DNA of 64,000 nucleotides from Vanessa cardui (GCF_905220365.1 NC_061131.1:12561318-12625317), one strand, 5' to 3'. Positions 20,681 through 32,039 are shown, counted from the stretch's first letter. The notes: a model not told the origin generated them from the letters alone. Made by a program: numbers and translations.

Positions 20681-21568
20681 GGGTATCGCGTAATACTGCC
20701 TCTGCCCACAGGTAAAGTTAATTGGGTATCGCGTAATACTGCCTCTGCCCACAGGTAAAGTTAATTGGGCATCGCGTAATACTGCCTCTGCCCACGGGTA
20801 AAGTTAATTGGGTATCGCGTAATACTGCCTCTGCCCAAAGGTAAAGTTAATTGGGTATCGCGTAATATTGCCTCTGCCCACAGGTTAAGTTAAATGGGCA
20901 TCGCGTAATACTGCCTCTGCCCACAGGTAAAGTTAATTGGGCATCGCGTAATACTGCCTCTGCCCACAGGTAAAGTTAATTGGGTATCGCGTAATACTGC
21001 CTCTGCCCAAAGGTAAAGTTAATTGGGTATCGCATAATACTGCCTCTGCCCACAGGTTAAGTTAAATGGGCATCGCGTAATACTGCCTCTGCCCACAGGT
21101 AAAGTTAATTGGGTATCGCGTAATACTGCCTCTGCCCATAGGTAAAGTTAATTGGGCATCGCGTAATACTGCCTCTGCCCAAAGGTAAAGTTAATTGGGC
21201 ATCGCGTAATACTGCCTCTGCCCACGGGTAAAGTTAATTGGGCATAGCGTAATACTGCCTCTGCCCACAGGTAAAGTTAAATGGGCATCGCGTAATACTG
21301 CCTCTGCCCATAGGTAAAGTTAATTGGGCATCGCGTAATACTGCCTCTGCCCAAAGGTAAAGTTAATTGGGCATCGCGTAATACTGCCTCTGCCCACGGG
21401 TAAAGTTAATTGGGCATCGCGTAATACTGCCTCTGCCCACAGGTAAAGTTAAATGGGCATCGCGTAATACTGCCTCTGCCCAAAGGTAAAGTTAAATGGG
21501 CATCGCGTAATACTGCCTCTGCCCAAAGGTAAAGTAAAGTGGGCATCGCGTAATACTGCCTCTGCCCA
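20681..21568 (+). repeat. 43-bp tandem satellite, 20.6 copies
   Basis: Unit gggcatcgcgtaatactgcc plus tctgcccacaggtaaagtta att, starting every 43 bases from 20681 to 21541 with no indel. A degenerate extra unit precedes it at 20638. Variants at base 4 (t/c), bases 29-31 (aca, acg, aaa, ata) and the end (aatt/aaat) recur in a four-unit (172-bp) cycle: units 4-6 match 8-10, and units 11-14 match 15-18. Confidence 0.97.
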
Positions 21569-21872
21569 GGATATGCGTCTTTATCCAATAAGTTTTATGT
21601 TTGTACCACATCTTTAATGAGCGTGATTGACGAAATAGAAAATGGCTGAGTGAATGAGGGCCGCATAAGTGTGATGAATAGAAAGATTATAAAGATTAGG
21701 CAAATATTTTTCTATTTCGTTTATTTTTAATAAATTGTTTTCAACAAATGCGTGTCATGATGATAAGATCGTAGATGACGCTTATAGTCGGACCTTCTGC
21801 GAATCTCATCACTCATCAGCAATCTAGAGCCAGCGTGGGTGCCCGAGGACGGCGCACCGTCAGGAGAGGCTG
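21569..21872 (+). other. 3' internal region of the LTR element
   Basis: Non-coding. The last part (gcccgaggacggcgcac, caggagaggctg) is G+C-rich and ends in a purine stretch that could be the polypurine tract. Confidence 0.5.
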
Positions 21873-22117
21873 TGTTGGAATAAACAAGCAACATCAGCGT
21901 CAAGTCATACAACTTCCCTATTTAAAAAAAAAAAAGGCGGGAGATTCGCAGTTGACACATTGAGAATTGCAATTATAATTATTACGGTGTAATGTGATTA
22001 TTGATGGTTATTTGTGTTGTGGACTAAATGTTTTTCTTTTGTGGTAGATTGATTGTCATTATAAATTAAAGATAATTGTTTTAGAGGTTAACCTACTTCC
22101 TACTTCTGGTTCTAAAA
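21873..22117 (+). repeat. 3' LTR-like direct repeat
   Basis: Partner of 19728-19972, same length and about 98% identical. Confidence 0.9.
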
Positions 22118-22146
22118 ATATATAGTATCATCAGATAATTAAATAC

Positions 22147-22395
22147 GACCTCCATGGTCGAGTGGTGTGTACACCGGTTTTCATGGGTACGCCACTCTGA
22201 GGTCCCGGGTTCGATTCCCGGCCGAGTCGATGTAGATTACCATTAGTTTTCTATGTTCTCTTGGGTCTGGTTGTTTGTGGTACCGTCGATACTTCTGATT
22301 TCCCTAACACAAGTGCTTCAGCTACTTACATTGGGATCAGAGTAATGTATGTGATGTTGTCTCATATTTATTTATTACTATTATTATTATTTGAC
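22147..22395 (+). mobile_element. SINE-B (tRNA-derived)
   Basis: Head gacctccatggtcgagtggt (A-box-like), then a perfect B-box ggttcgattcc in a tRNA-like T-arm context. The body has ttagttttctatgtt and acttacattgggatcagagt, with a TTATTA-type tail. This is the best copy in the window. It is not a real tRNA: the acceptor stem is not closed and it recurs five times. Confidence 0.85.
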
Positions 22396-22883
22396 TGTAA
22401 TCATCTACTTTTGAGATTTCATTCCGGTTAGCCAGTGAGGTCAATCGTTCTTTTTCATGTTAGAAAAACGAACTAAACAATCTTGACTTCCCGTCAGATA
22501 CAAGAACATTGTGCTATAGCGTGCCAAGTATAAGATCTCTGAGAGATGTAATGTTACTCGTTACCATAACTAGGTAAGATACTTCACTGTCTAATGTTGT
22601 GATCGAATAAAATTATTTTCTTATCGAGATAAAAACTCTTTACACAATATTAGCGAATGTGATCGAAGTGAATGTAAACATAAAATATTTACTGTTATAA
22701 TTAAGATTATGTTTGCGGATTAGTGATGAGTACTATGAAATATAACAGAGCCGTTAATATCACTTAGAATAAGTACCGTCAGCATCGAAAGGTATAAAAT
22801 TTATTATTTTTTTATACTAACAGTTATTTATCGCAAAAAATCCGAGACTCAAGATTACTGTAGTTGTTTAAACAACACGTATA
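22396..22883. other. Intergenic, no recognised gene
   Basis: A perfect palindrome gttgtttaaacaac lies at 22864-22877. Otherwise nothing. Confidence 0.5.
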
Positions 22884-23187
22884 GTACGACACAAAATAGA
22901 TGTAGCATCGGAAAATGCAATGCAATGAATATAAAACCGATTACTGCCGATTTACACGACCAATAGAAATAGCTCTCTATTCGTCGCTATAGATTCTCGC
23001 GTTAGTGCATGTAAATCGGCGTGTCAAATTGACGAATATATTAGGTCATATGGTATTACTAGTTATTACATTTGTGTAAAGATCATATTCACATGAGAAA
23101 TAAATATTGATAATTTGGGCTAGCGTACTCAATTCGGATGCGATCGGTTTTACTAATTTTGTCGATGCTACATCTAAGTTGTGTCAC
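22884..23187. mobile_element. MITE-like element with ~31-bp terminal inverted repeats
   Basis: Left end gtacgacacaaaatagatgt agcatcg (22884-22910) and right end cgatgctacatctaagttgt gtcac (23163-23187) are near reverse complements. Inside, gccgatttaca and tgtaaatcggc form a second inverted pair. No open frame. Confidence 0.6.
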
Positions 23188-23621
23188 ACACGTGCACGTG
23201 CTGGTAAATGTCTACTTCAATCCATAGATATATAACCTATTTGTTAAGCTATCAATGCGCCTTCAATCATTGTATGTAATATGTTATGTATCTTGCGTTG
23301 TAATTAAATTGTCACTCAAACTTCAAACGGTAACATATTAACACTTTATATGGAAGGAAAATAACTTTGCAACTTGAAAATGTCATGTGTGTATTTTATA
23401 TTATCTCCGGAGTTACCCTTACATTGATAAGACTTTGTTACACAGCGCTAGTTATGTAATTAGTGTAGAGAACATAAAAAACGTAATATAGAAAATATTT
23501 ACCAAAAAGTGTTACCTCGTTTGATTAACATTGCAGTGTTTTACAATTGAGGCTTTCAACTTACCTATACTAAATTATAAAATAGTTTCATTAAAAACGG
23601 GTTTGAATTGATATATATACT
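23188..23621. other. Intergenic, no recognised gene
   Basis: Nothing recognised. Confidence 0.5.
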
Positions 23622-23758
23622 GACTAAGTTAGTTGGTATTTCTCGGCAGAATATTCTTTTTGAACTGATGGTTGTTTTACATTAAATTTACTGCAACATG
23701 GCGATTTAAAAGTATTTATAAAAGCCTATATATTTGAATGAAGATTGTTTTGATTTTT
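23622..23758 (+). mobile_element. Decayed LINE-L1 3' end
   Basis: Order of words (tttctcggcagaat, ggttgttttacatta, gcgatttaaaagta, tgaatgaagattgttttgat) matches the L1 3' UTR with many changes. Confidence 0.55.
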
Positions 23759-23859
23759 TAAGTCACCTTTCTTTTCTTTTGTAGTCATTCAATTTAATTC
23801 GAATAAATTTACTAGCAAATGAGCCACGATGTAGCACGTTATTTACACTCATTGAAATT

Positions 23860-24000
23860 GGTATTGTGAGTAATATTAATCATCTCTTACATCACGAATG
23901 CGCCACCACCCTTGAGGACAATGATGGTATATCCTTTGCGCCTTAAATTGGCTCACCCATTTTTTATAAGCCTACTCAGATGGGTATATGCAATACCCTA
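23860..24000 (+). mobile_element. Element C fragment, old
   Basis: Contains taatattaatcatctcttacat, atgcgccaccaccctt and ggctcaccca, a diverged middle of element C. Confidence 0.5.
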
Positions 24001-24736
24001 CCTACAAAGAACGATATCATTATGACAGAACATCTTTTATCGTCTTATGTTATAAATTTAATCTTTAAATTTGAAACTAGAATATAACTGACAAAAAAAT
24101 TTTGGTATTTATTATTGGCAATTTTTTTTTTCAGAAATTTTATGATGCTGACCGTACACGTGGATGAAACGGTAGGATGTTACAATGTATTTTACATACA
24201 CGCAATACAATTTATTAAACATATTAAGACGTGTCGCAACAGACACTTACACCCAACGTAATAAATTCCTCGTCACAATTATTATTTCATTCATTTCGAA
24301 CACTGGAATACGGCTATTAAGAGATTAGTTCACGAACTGGGGGAAGAAACTCTTGTATTGTCATTAGGAATATTTAAACTTGAAACAATGAATTATGAAC
24401 TTTAAATACATGGTTATAAAGATGATTATAACTGTGCAATTAACGTGGTGTTTGTCAAGAAAGTTAGTACTGCAACCACAAAAACAGGTGTAGTGTAAGC
24501 CAAGGTTTGAAGGGATTTATCGAGAGAGTACTTTTCGGCTCATTAGTTAAGTGGTATTACACTTTCCTTTGAACAAGTTTGTTTATTTTACTTTGGTGAA
24601 TTACGAGATTCGTTAATGTGGCGATTTCTCCTTTGTGTTCGAATAAGAATACTCATAAAGTTTGTCATTGTCAAGCGACACGATAATATATTGCTTAGTT
24701 TTACGAGAAATAATATCGATAATGAATTATAATAAA
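24001..24736. other. Intergenic, no recognised gene
   Basis: A T-run and AG at 24125-24134 (acceptor-like) are followed by a 43-codon open stretch beginning NFMMLTVHVDETVG after a split codon. No family was recognised and I do not call it an exon. Confidence 0.4.
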
Positions 24737-25024
24737 CTAGCTGTGCCCGCGAACTTGTACGCCTTTGAATATAACAAAAAAAATATTATTGTGGAATAAG
24801 TTACTCCCTATTATATCAGTTATCTGCCAGTGAAATTTTTGCCAGTGAAAATTTTCTCAGCCGTTCCAGAGATTAGCCGAAACAAACAAACAGACAGACA
24901 GACCGACAAAAATTGTAAAAATGTTCGTTTGGCATATGTGCCATGTATAAATACATATGCATTGAGTAAAAAATGGCTATTTTATTATTACAAACTGACA
25001 CTTCAATTTTATAATATGTGTAGA
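24737..25024 (-). mobile_element. Helitron H1
   Basis: Minus strand starts TCTACACATATTATAAAATT and ends cgggcacagCTAG before a T. Complete. Confidence 0.8.
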
Positions 25025-25253
25025 TTGAACTGGAATTCTTACATAGGTGAATAGATTTTAATGATACTATACAGTAATATAGTTGAAGCAAGTATTCAAT
25101 ACAAAAAAATATATATTTATACGGATACGAAACTAGCAAATATGAAGTTATTATCATTGAGTTAACTGGCAAAAATCATTATAGCAGAAAAACAATTAAA
25201 CATGTGATTTTTTTAAATATTTTTTTGGAAGATAAGGTTTTTTTTCACATCTT

Positions 25254-25280
25254 GCAAATATTGACACAGTGAATATTTGC
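25254..25280. other. Perfect 9-bp hairpin
   Basis: Arms gcaaatatt and aatatttgc around a 9-base loop. Confidence 0.6.
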
Positions 25281-25312
25281 CATCTTGAGCACTAGCCGCG
25301 GGTACCTAGTGA

Positions 25313-25369
25313 AAATACAGCGCTTGACGCTAATATAATAGCGCTCGAAAGCGCTATATCGCTGTATTT
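25313..25369. other. Nested double hairpin
   Basis: Outer arms aaatacagcg (25313-25322) and cgctgtattt (25360-25369) enclose an inner perfect stem atagcgct-cgaa-agcgctat (25338-25357). All arms pair exactly. Confidence 0.7.
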
Positions 25370-26616
25370 ATTTGTTGCTTAAGACTTGTCTAAAGTCTGA
25401 ATCAATCATCAATCATAAACATAATTTGTCATTAATTTTATTAAATCTTTAAACGTAATTAATTCTTTATATATTTGTTAAGTAACTGTGTGAAAAACTC
25501 AATATTTAAATTTAGAATACTATCAAAGAGCACTGTTTTATTGAGCTGATTTTATAACAAAAAATTTCATGCATGTGCAACCCTATCAACGCTTAGGAAA
25601 TGACATCGCTGTAGTAGAACTTAGTTTTTAATTTTGGTAATGCAGAAAATGGTTTCGATCTTGGTTTATTCTATTTTTACATAAGTATTTCTTTTAATGA
25701 GAATACTAAACAGTTGCATAAAATTCTTACTAAATAAATAAAAGTAGGTATACATAAAATGTGAAATTATACATATCTGTGTTAATTATGTATGTATGCT
25801 TGTTCCAAACGCCAATTCTTCGTATTCTCATCCGTTCCTCTCATAAATTTATGGTTTTACAACTGCATGACTTTCTGCAATTTCGTTTACTATGCAAAAT
25901 ATATGCGATGGACGAAAGCTAGCTTGAATATTAAAAGTAAATGTGGGTATGCAAATGAGCCTTTTAAATTTCATTAGCCACTGAAAGCAGCTTTAAAAAA
26001 AAATAAAAGAAGAGTAACTAAAATCTGATCTCGCTGTAACCGACCTATTGATATCGGTCTGATTTCCACGCATTAGCCGAATGATACTTTTCAAAACAGT
26101 CCGCTTTATGCGTTATTATTGTGGTCACTGTATTACCACTTTAACCCTCTTTGATGTCACAGATTAAAAAACAAACGTGTATTCGATTGTATCGAACGAC
26201 AGTATGACCAAAGGTATGAGGGTTGTGTCGTTAGACTGTGTAGCAAATTTAATTCCGGGGTAAAACCGCAGTCTACTATTTGTTTTTATGGGATACTGTT
26301 GGCCACTGGATATTGTTATTACAATCGTTTCGAAATAGCCCGCTGTGCTTACTGGATGCACTTATCAAGGCACGTACTTGGCTAGTTTGCACGCCATTCG
26401 CGTCGGATTTTTCGTATTGCCAGCGAAAAAATAATTTACGGCGCGATGCCTTTTTGTCTGTATTTGGATATGAATTTCGATGTTTTTTAAAGAGTTAAAT
26501 ATTTTTAAATCATTTATTTGTAACGAAACTTATATATTTCTAATGATTGGTGGATGGTATGTCTTTATTGAACTTTTGAAACTAGCTTGAAAAATGGAAT
26601 TCTTCTATCTTTATGG

Positions 26617-26905
26617 AACCGAAATGGCCCAGTGGTTAGAACGCGAGCATCTTAATGGATGAATGCGGGTTCAAACCTAGACAAGTACCACTGCATATTC
26701 GTGTACTAAATTTGTGTTTATAATTTATCTCTTGCTCGGCGGAACATTGTGAGGAAACCTGCAAATGTCTAATTTCATAGAAATTCTGCCACATGTTAAT
26801 TTATCCAATCCGCATTGGAACAGCGTGGTGTAATATGTTCTAAATCTTCTCCTCGAGGCGAGAGGAGGCCTTAGCCCAGCAGTGGAAAATTTACAGGCTG
26901 TTGAT
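26617..26905 (+). mobile_element. SINE-A
   Basis: Head gaaatggcccagtggttaga, B-box ggttcaaacc and body through gcccagcagtgg to a short tail. Near full length. Confidence 0.85.
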
Positions 26906-27384
26906 GGAAGTAGTTTATCTGTTTGTTTTCCACAAGAAAATACGAAATCGTTAATTCGAAATTATATCTTTTTAATAATTAAATTAAAATTAAAACGCAA
27001 ATATTTATAAAACCGTAAATCTGTAACAACGAATGCATTTTTTACATTGCGCCGCGTCGAAAATTAACGCGTTCCCGACGAAAATCAACAGTGTAAAATT
27101 ATTGCCCTGCTATAAAACTTTGTCGACAAAGTAAAAATTCATACACCGCCAAATGGAATCGGACACCGAAATAAATTAATTACACCGTAGACACTGCTGA
27201 TGAAATAGTGAGCCGGAAATAATTCAGTGCTTTGTTAAAATAAAAGGTTATATATCTCGTATTGTTTGTTTGGTATTACAACATTATGTTTCTTTGAACA
27301 TATAGCTTAACTGGACACAGAGTGCTTAGTGATATTACTACTTAAACCACTATATTTGTCCAGATTACAATAATGTTAGAAAAG
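26906..27384. other. Intergenic, no recognised gene
   Basis: Nothing recognised. Confidence 0.5.
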
Positions 27385-27505
27385 CTTCTCGACTTTTATT
27401 CTCGGTAGAATCTACATTCCGAACCAGGTAGCTTTACGTTTCATAAAATTTTACAAAATGACGATTCAAAAATAAGATATTTTGGTTGAATAAAGTCACT
27501 TTATT
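27385..27505 (+). mobile_element. LINE-L1 3' UTR fragment
   Basis: Contains ctcggtagaatctacattcc, atgacgattcaaaa and gaataaagt. Directly followed by an H2 Helitron. Confidence 0.65.
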
Positions 27506-27509
27506 AAAA

Positions 27510-27702
27510 TCATTACATAGTATAAAACAAAGTCGCTTACCGCTGTCTGTCCATATGTATGCTTAGAACTTTAAAATGACGGAACTGATTTTACAAGAGG
27601 ACGTTTTATGAGTATAATACATGCACAATATAATAGAGAAACACTGATGATTTTAGAAGTTTGTAATATGATATCCCGTGAGTAGCCGGAGCAGGTAGCT
27701 AG
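27510..27702 (+). mobile_element. Helitron H2
   Basis: Starts TCATTACATAGTATAAAACA after an A and ends gcaggtagCTAG before a T. The gcgaagcc words near the end are changed. Confidence 0.75.
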
Positions 27703-28025
27703 TAATTTATAAAACACCCCTTTTTAGGAGCTATTCTCGTACCGTAGCGAAGACGTAGCGTACTTACTTTTTAAATTTAACGCATTATCACCTCAGAACT
27801 CAGATATTCAAAGCGAGACTATAATTTATGACCTTTTCGAACTAAGTCAATGAATCTCTGATTTTCGAATAGAATCGACATGGTTACCCCTTACGTATGC
27901 GGAGGCTTTATAATACTTAATAAATGCATTACTGATGCTATAGGGATACCTTGAATGTGCCAATGAGAATCTTAACATTTGAAAAGAGAAATTGAATAAC
28001 GATTCTGAGTTATACAAATATAATA
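27703..28025. other. Intergenic, no recognised gene
   Basis: Nothing recognised. Confidence 0.5.
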
Positions 28026-28306
28026 CTAGCTGTGCCCGCGAACTTGCACGCGTTTGAATTTAACAAAAAACGAAATATAATTGTAGTCTAAGTTACTCCT
28101 TATTATATTAGTTATCTGCTAGTGAAAATCCCGTCTAAATCGGTCCAGCCGTTCCAGAGATTACCCGGAACAAACAGACAGACAGACAAAAATTGTAAAA
28201 AAAAAATATTTTGTTATATGTACCGTGTATATATACATATGCATTGAGTAAAAAAGGGCTATTTTAATATTACAAACAGACACTCCAACTTTATTATATG
28301 TATAGA
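28026..28306 (-). mobile_element. Helitron H1
   Basis: Minus strand starts TCTATACATATAATAAAGTT and ends cgggcacagCTAG. Complete; close to the family consensus. Confidence 0.8.
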
Positions 28307-28426
28307 TAAATATCAAATTTAGTTTATTTCATTACTCCATCGTGTAAATTTGTTTACACGATTTCAGAAGAACACAGTAATAAACATCTGCCTCCCATCA
28401 CCGGCGCAGCTGCGGGCGAAAACTAG
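28307..28426 (+). mobile_element. Helitron-like 3' end
   Basis: Ends ctgcgggcgaaaaCTAG before a T. A short inverted pair cgtgtaaa-tttgtttacacg lies inside (28344-28362). The start is missing or unclear. Confidence 0.4.
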
Positions 28427-28832
28427 TATATTTATATTTAATAATAGAATCGAGAAACTGTCTTTCCGATTTATCTTGTAAATATTAAAATCACAATCTA
28501 TACGCTCCGTGAGAAAAGTATTTCTTCAATAGTCAAGTAAATTGCTTGCTACAGAGCCATTGAACGGTTTGCCACGCGGAAATAAATTGAGCATTCAGTT
28601 GGAAATTTTAAGGAAATACTTTAAAGTCTCACAGTGTACCGAAATGAAAAGAATACACCGAGCTTTGTTTATCGTCTGATTCTATTTATAATTTAATACT
28701 GCACTGTCTTTTGAAGTGATCAAGATGTGAGCATTCTGGGGCGTCCCGACAATGTGAAAACAACATGACGGTTATATTATTGAAATATTCATTCATCATT
28801 ATAATATAAAATCGAGTCGAGATGGTCCAGTT
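28427..28832. other. Intergenic, no recognised gene
   Basis: Nothing recognised. Confidence 0.5.
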
Positions 28833-29141
28833 GAGTCGAGAATGGCCCAGTGGTTAGAATGCGTGTATGTTAACCGATGATTGCAGGCTCAAACCCAGGC
28901 AAGCACCGCTGATTCATGTGCTTAATTTGTCTTTATAATTCATGTCGTGCTCAGCGGTAATGGAAAATATCGTGAGGAAACCCGCATGTGACAAATTTCA
29001 TAGAAATTCTGCCACATGTGTATTCCACCAACCCGCATTGGAACAGCGTGGTGGAATATGTTGCAAACCTTCTCCTCAAAAAGGAGAGGAGGCCTTTAGC
29101 CCAGCAGTGGGAATTTACAGGCTGTTGTTGTTGTTGTTGTT
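28833..29141 (+). mobile_element. SINE-A
   Basis: Full-length copy: head gagaatggcccagtggttag, body cttaatttgtctttataatt and tail of five GTT units. Confidence 0.9.
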
Positions 29142-29408
29142 GATTGTATAAAACAAAGTCGCTTACCTCTGCCTGTCCCTATGTATGCTTAGATCTTTAA
29201 AATTACACAACGGATTTTGATGCGGGTTTTTGTAGTAGATAGAGATTATGATGTGATTCGAGAGGAAGGGTTTTTGTATATAACATGGATAATATAGTAA
29301 AGAAACACTGATAATTTTAGATGTTTCTAATGTGATGTCGTAAATAAACAAATTCTGTATTATATTTAGTATCAGTTGCACCAGTGCGAAGCTGGGACGG
29401 GTCGCTAG
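29142..29408 (+). mobile_element. Helitron H2 lacking its first bases
   Basis: Begins attgtataaaacaaagtcgc directly after the SINE-A tail and ends gcgaagctgggacgggtcgC TAG before a T. The usual TCATTACA start is absent or altered. Confidence 0.7.
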
Positions 29409-29464
29409 TTTATAATATTTATAATAAAGATAATATACATATAATTACATATATTTATATTACC

Positions 29465-29675
29465 CGGGTTGGCATAAGACTCCAAGTCCAAACGCGGAAA
29501 CGATTAGTACGGACAGCAAGAAGGAGCTACACTAGTCACCCTCCCCATGCCGGCCCGCAAGTTGCCCCTTCACGCCTCGTTTGAAAGAACCCAGGGTATA
29601 AGAGGAGGGGAACACGTGTGCTGGAATTGTTCCGTAAACCACAAGCGTTGTCTCGTCTGGGAGGTCTTACGGTTT
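29465..29675 (+). repeat. G+C-richer repeat fragment
   Basis: Contains tcacgcctcgtttgaaagaa and ccagggtataagag, which I recall from lepidopteran non-LTR elements. No intact frame. Low certainty. Confidence 0.35.
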
Positions 29676-30025
29676 TATTTTATATTATTTAAATTTATTT
29701 TTCTTATTTAAATCTCTCTCAATCATAATTAATAAGAATGTAATAGAGCGTTGTTGACTTAAATAATGAATAGTAAAAAAGGTTGAAAATATTTGTTAAT
29801 AAAACATTGTCGTCCATAATTAAATGAAGGGTTATACGTCAATTCATCAGTAACAAGATAATGAATATAATCAGAATGCATGGCTCGCTCACTCGACAAT
29901 ACAATAGCTTTGTAGTATGTAATTTACTTTACTATGGACGAAACGATCGTGATTAATATTATAATAATGATCAATGCATCTGAATTGAAATGATATTATT
30001 TTAAATAACACATGGCACGCATTCG
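29676..30025. other. Intergenic, no recognised gene
   Basis: Nothing recognised. Confidence 0.5.
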
Positions 30026-30205
30026 ATGAGCTGAGATGGCCCAGTGGTTAGATCGCGTGCATCTTAACCGATGTTTTCGGGTTCAAACCCAGGAGTGCAC
30101 CATTATAAATGTGTGCTTAATTCGTGTTTGTAATTCATCTCGTGCTCAGTGGTGAAGGAAAACATCATTAGGAAACCTGCATGTGACCGATTTCATCTAA
30201 ATTCT
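30026..30205 (+). mobile_element. SINE-A, 5' half
   Basis: Intact head and B-box (gggttcaaaccc). It breaks off after aggaaacctgcatgtg. The following sequence to 30326 ends like an H2 Helitron (gcgaaatcaaggcgtgttgC TAG). Confidence 0.8.
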
Positions 30206-30284
30206 TTAAATATCTATAAATACTGTTTGAAATATTATTATTGACAAATATATGTATGTATGTGTATGTTTAAGAGTAGTGTTT

Positions 30285-30326
30285 ATTAATAAATTGCACC
30301 TGTGCGAAATCAAGGCGTGTTGCTAG
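30285..30326 (+). mobile_element. Helitron H2 3' end fragment
   Basis: The phrase aattgcacctgtgcgaaatc and a CTAG before T match the H2 terminus only. Confidence 0.45.
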
Positions 30327-31195
30327 TGTATTGTGTCCTCAGCAAGTAATGTCATTTCCATTAGTTAAATTCTTAGCCTCATTAATGAATGACTGCAGCT
30401 GAAGACGGTTCCTGTTTACTAGTTCAAGCAATGCAAGGTTCGATTAATTTCGTCCTTTATACTCTTCAATTATATAATGAAATCAATTTGATCCTAGTTT
30501 CAAACATTGAATACTAACTTGAAATGAAAACGTCATATAATTTAATTTAAGATATCCGAAATTGAACTTTAATACGAAGGTATAAGATTGGTTTTTGTCT
30601 TGTAATGAGTGTTTTGTCGCTGAATCGGAAAGATAGAATTCATGCATTGCTAATTGCATAACAATACAAATCAAATGGCTGCTTTCCTTGATTGCGGCTC
30701 TGTTGTATTATTATAAATTTGTATTCATAGTTTCTTTTGTTACGTTTTCATGAATTAAAAAATGTAGGAATATTTTTCTGCTAAAAATTACGTGAATAAA
30801 AGTAAACGAGTTTGATTTTCTTTCAGGTCGTGATCGATCGTGTGAAATGATTACTTTATTTTGGTGTGTGATAGAGTCAGCGGTACATTGGCGTAACACA
30901 TAAGGATATGTTAATTTTGATCTCTTGAACCGACAAGTTAATATTTGATTTTATACGTCTTGCGTTGAAGACTATGATCAGGTAGTTATTTGAAACAAAT
31001 TAACAGAAGCATTTAAAGTGTACAGCTATTAAATGCTGACGCTACATGTATCAATTGATTTTATTTAATTCAGATACTATAACAAACGTTTATAAGTAAC
31101 ATATTTTTTTTATTTGTTCCCAAACATACAGGAATTCTTCTCTGTGATCATGTGACTTTTTACATCGCTAAGCGATCCGTAAACCAATGTTCTGA
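30327..31195. other. Intergenic, no recognised gene
   Basis: An acceptor-like gattttctttcag at 30813-30825 is followed by 23 open codons, too weak to call an exon. Confidence 0.45.
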
Positions 31196-31255
31196 TGGGT
31201 TTTACATGGGTACCACCTGATGGTAAGTGGTCACCACAGTCAATATACAAAGTAT
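31196..31255 (+). mobile_element. Element C fragment
   Basis: Contains accacctgatggtaagtggt and caccacagtcaat only. Confidence 0.5.
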
Positions 31256-31767
31256 ATTCAAGCATAGGACCAAACATTTCGGATGTGCTCTTTTAAAAGG
31301 AAAGTTTTTTTTTTTTAATTAATGATGATGCCAAAACTGAAGCTTATATTTTTAGAAAATTAAAACCGATTTACTTTTTTTTATATTTTTAGTTTATATT
31401 GTAAGCCGAATGAAATAGTACATTTAACCCACACATATCTATATATAGTAACGGTATAAACAACAGACGAAGAGAACAATGTTAAAAAAAAAAACGGCAG
31501 TATTAATAAAATACACGTCCAAGCGAGTCGTGAATTTGCATATAAACTTTAAAAAACAATTCAGATAAGCGAAGGGATGTAATGAAACGCATCGTTAGTC
31601 GCAGTAATCAACGCTCTCCGAAAATGTTTTACAATTCAATCGGCCACGCAAGTTGTTAATTTGTACCGTTTTAATGAATAATAATAACGTGTCACCTATA
31701 GATACGGTGAGGTAAGTTTTTAATGAAAAAAACGAACATTAAATTCGTAATTTCCAGGCAGACATTG
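31256..31767. other. Intergenic, no recognised gene
   Basis: Nothing recognised. Confidence 0.5.
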
Positions 31768-32039
31768 CATTGCATATAATAAATGTGGAGTGTCTGTTTG
31801 TAATATTAAAATAACCCCTTTTTAACTCAATGCTTATGTATCTGTATCTATACACGGTACACATACAAAAACATTTTTTTTTTACAATTTTTGTCGGCCT
31901 GTCTTTCTGTTCCGGGTAATCTCTAGAACGGCTGGACTGATTTTCACAGGCAGATAACTGATATAATAGGGAGTAGGCTACAATATATGTATATTTTTTT
32001 GCTTAATTCAAACGCGTATAAGGTCGCGGGCACAGCTAG
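31768..32039 (+). mobile_element. Helitron H1
   Basis: Interior and end (aaggtcgcgggcacagCTAG, then T) are intact. The first bases have drifted, so the start is approximate. Confidence 0.75.

Larger units (their letters stand above)
19728..22117 (+). mobile_element. LTR-bounded non-autonomous element (TRIM/LARD-like, perhaps Copia-derived)
   Basis: Two 245-bp direct repeats (19728-19972 and 21873-22117) enclose 1900 bp. Both start TGTTGGAATAAACAAGC, and atatat flanks both sides (19722-19727 and 22118-22123), fitting a target duplication although the A+T-rich context weakens this. Just inside the left repeat lies atcagaagtgggat, like the site used by initiator-Met tRNA in some Copia elements. 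Before the right repeat lies a purine-rich caggagagg. No gag, protease, integrase or RT is visible. The interior carries a short open frame and a 43-bp satellite. That the element is Copia-derived is inference from the TGTTGGAATA start and the inner motif. Confidence 0.75.
25025..26616. other. Intergenic with hairpins
   Basis: No gene recognised. It contains the two hairpins listed separately. A G+C-richer patch at 26220-26460 has open frames on both strands (26164-26361 on -, 26280-26498 on +) without recognisable domains. Confidence 0.45.

Noticed and set aside
20681..21568. CRISPR array
   Set aside because: Units are contiguous with no unique spacers, and the genome is eukaryotic.
21406..21588. 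60-codon minus-strand frame with repeats
   Set aside because: A translation of the 43-bp satellite, which passes through all three frames.
22147..22231. A tRNA gene (perfect B-box and tRNA-like folding)
   Set aside because: The same sequence recurs four more times with an attached SINE body, and the acceptor ends do not pair.
24135..24270. Exon after a strong T-run/AG
   Set aside because: The 43-codon reading has no recognisable family, ends in tandem stops and composition matches the flanks.
30826..30902. Terminal exon after tttctttcag
   Set aside because: Only 23 open codons with no recognisable sequence.
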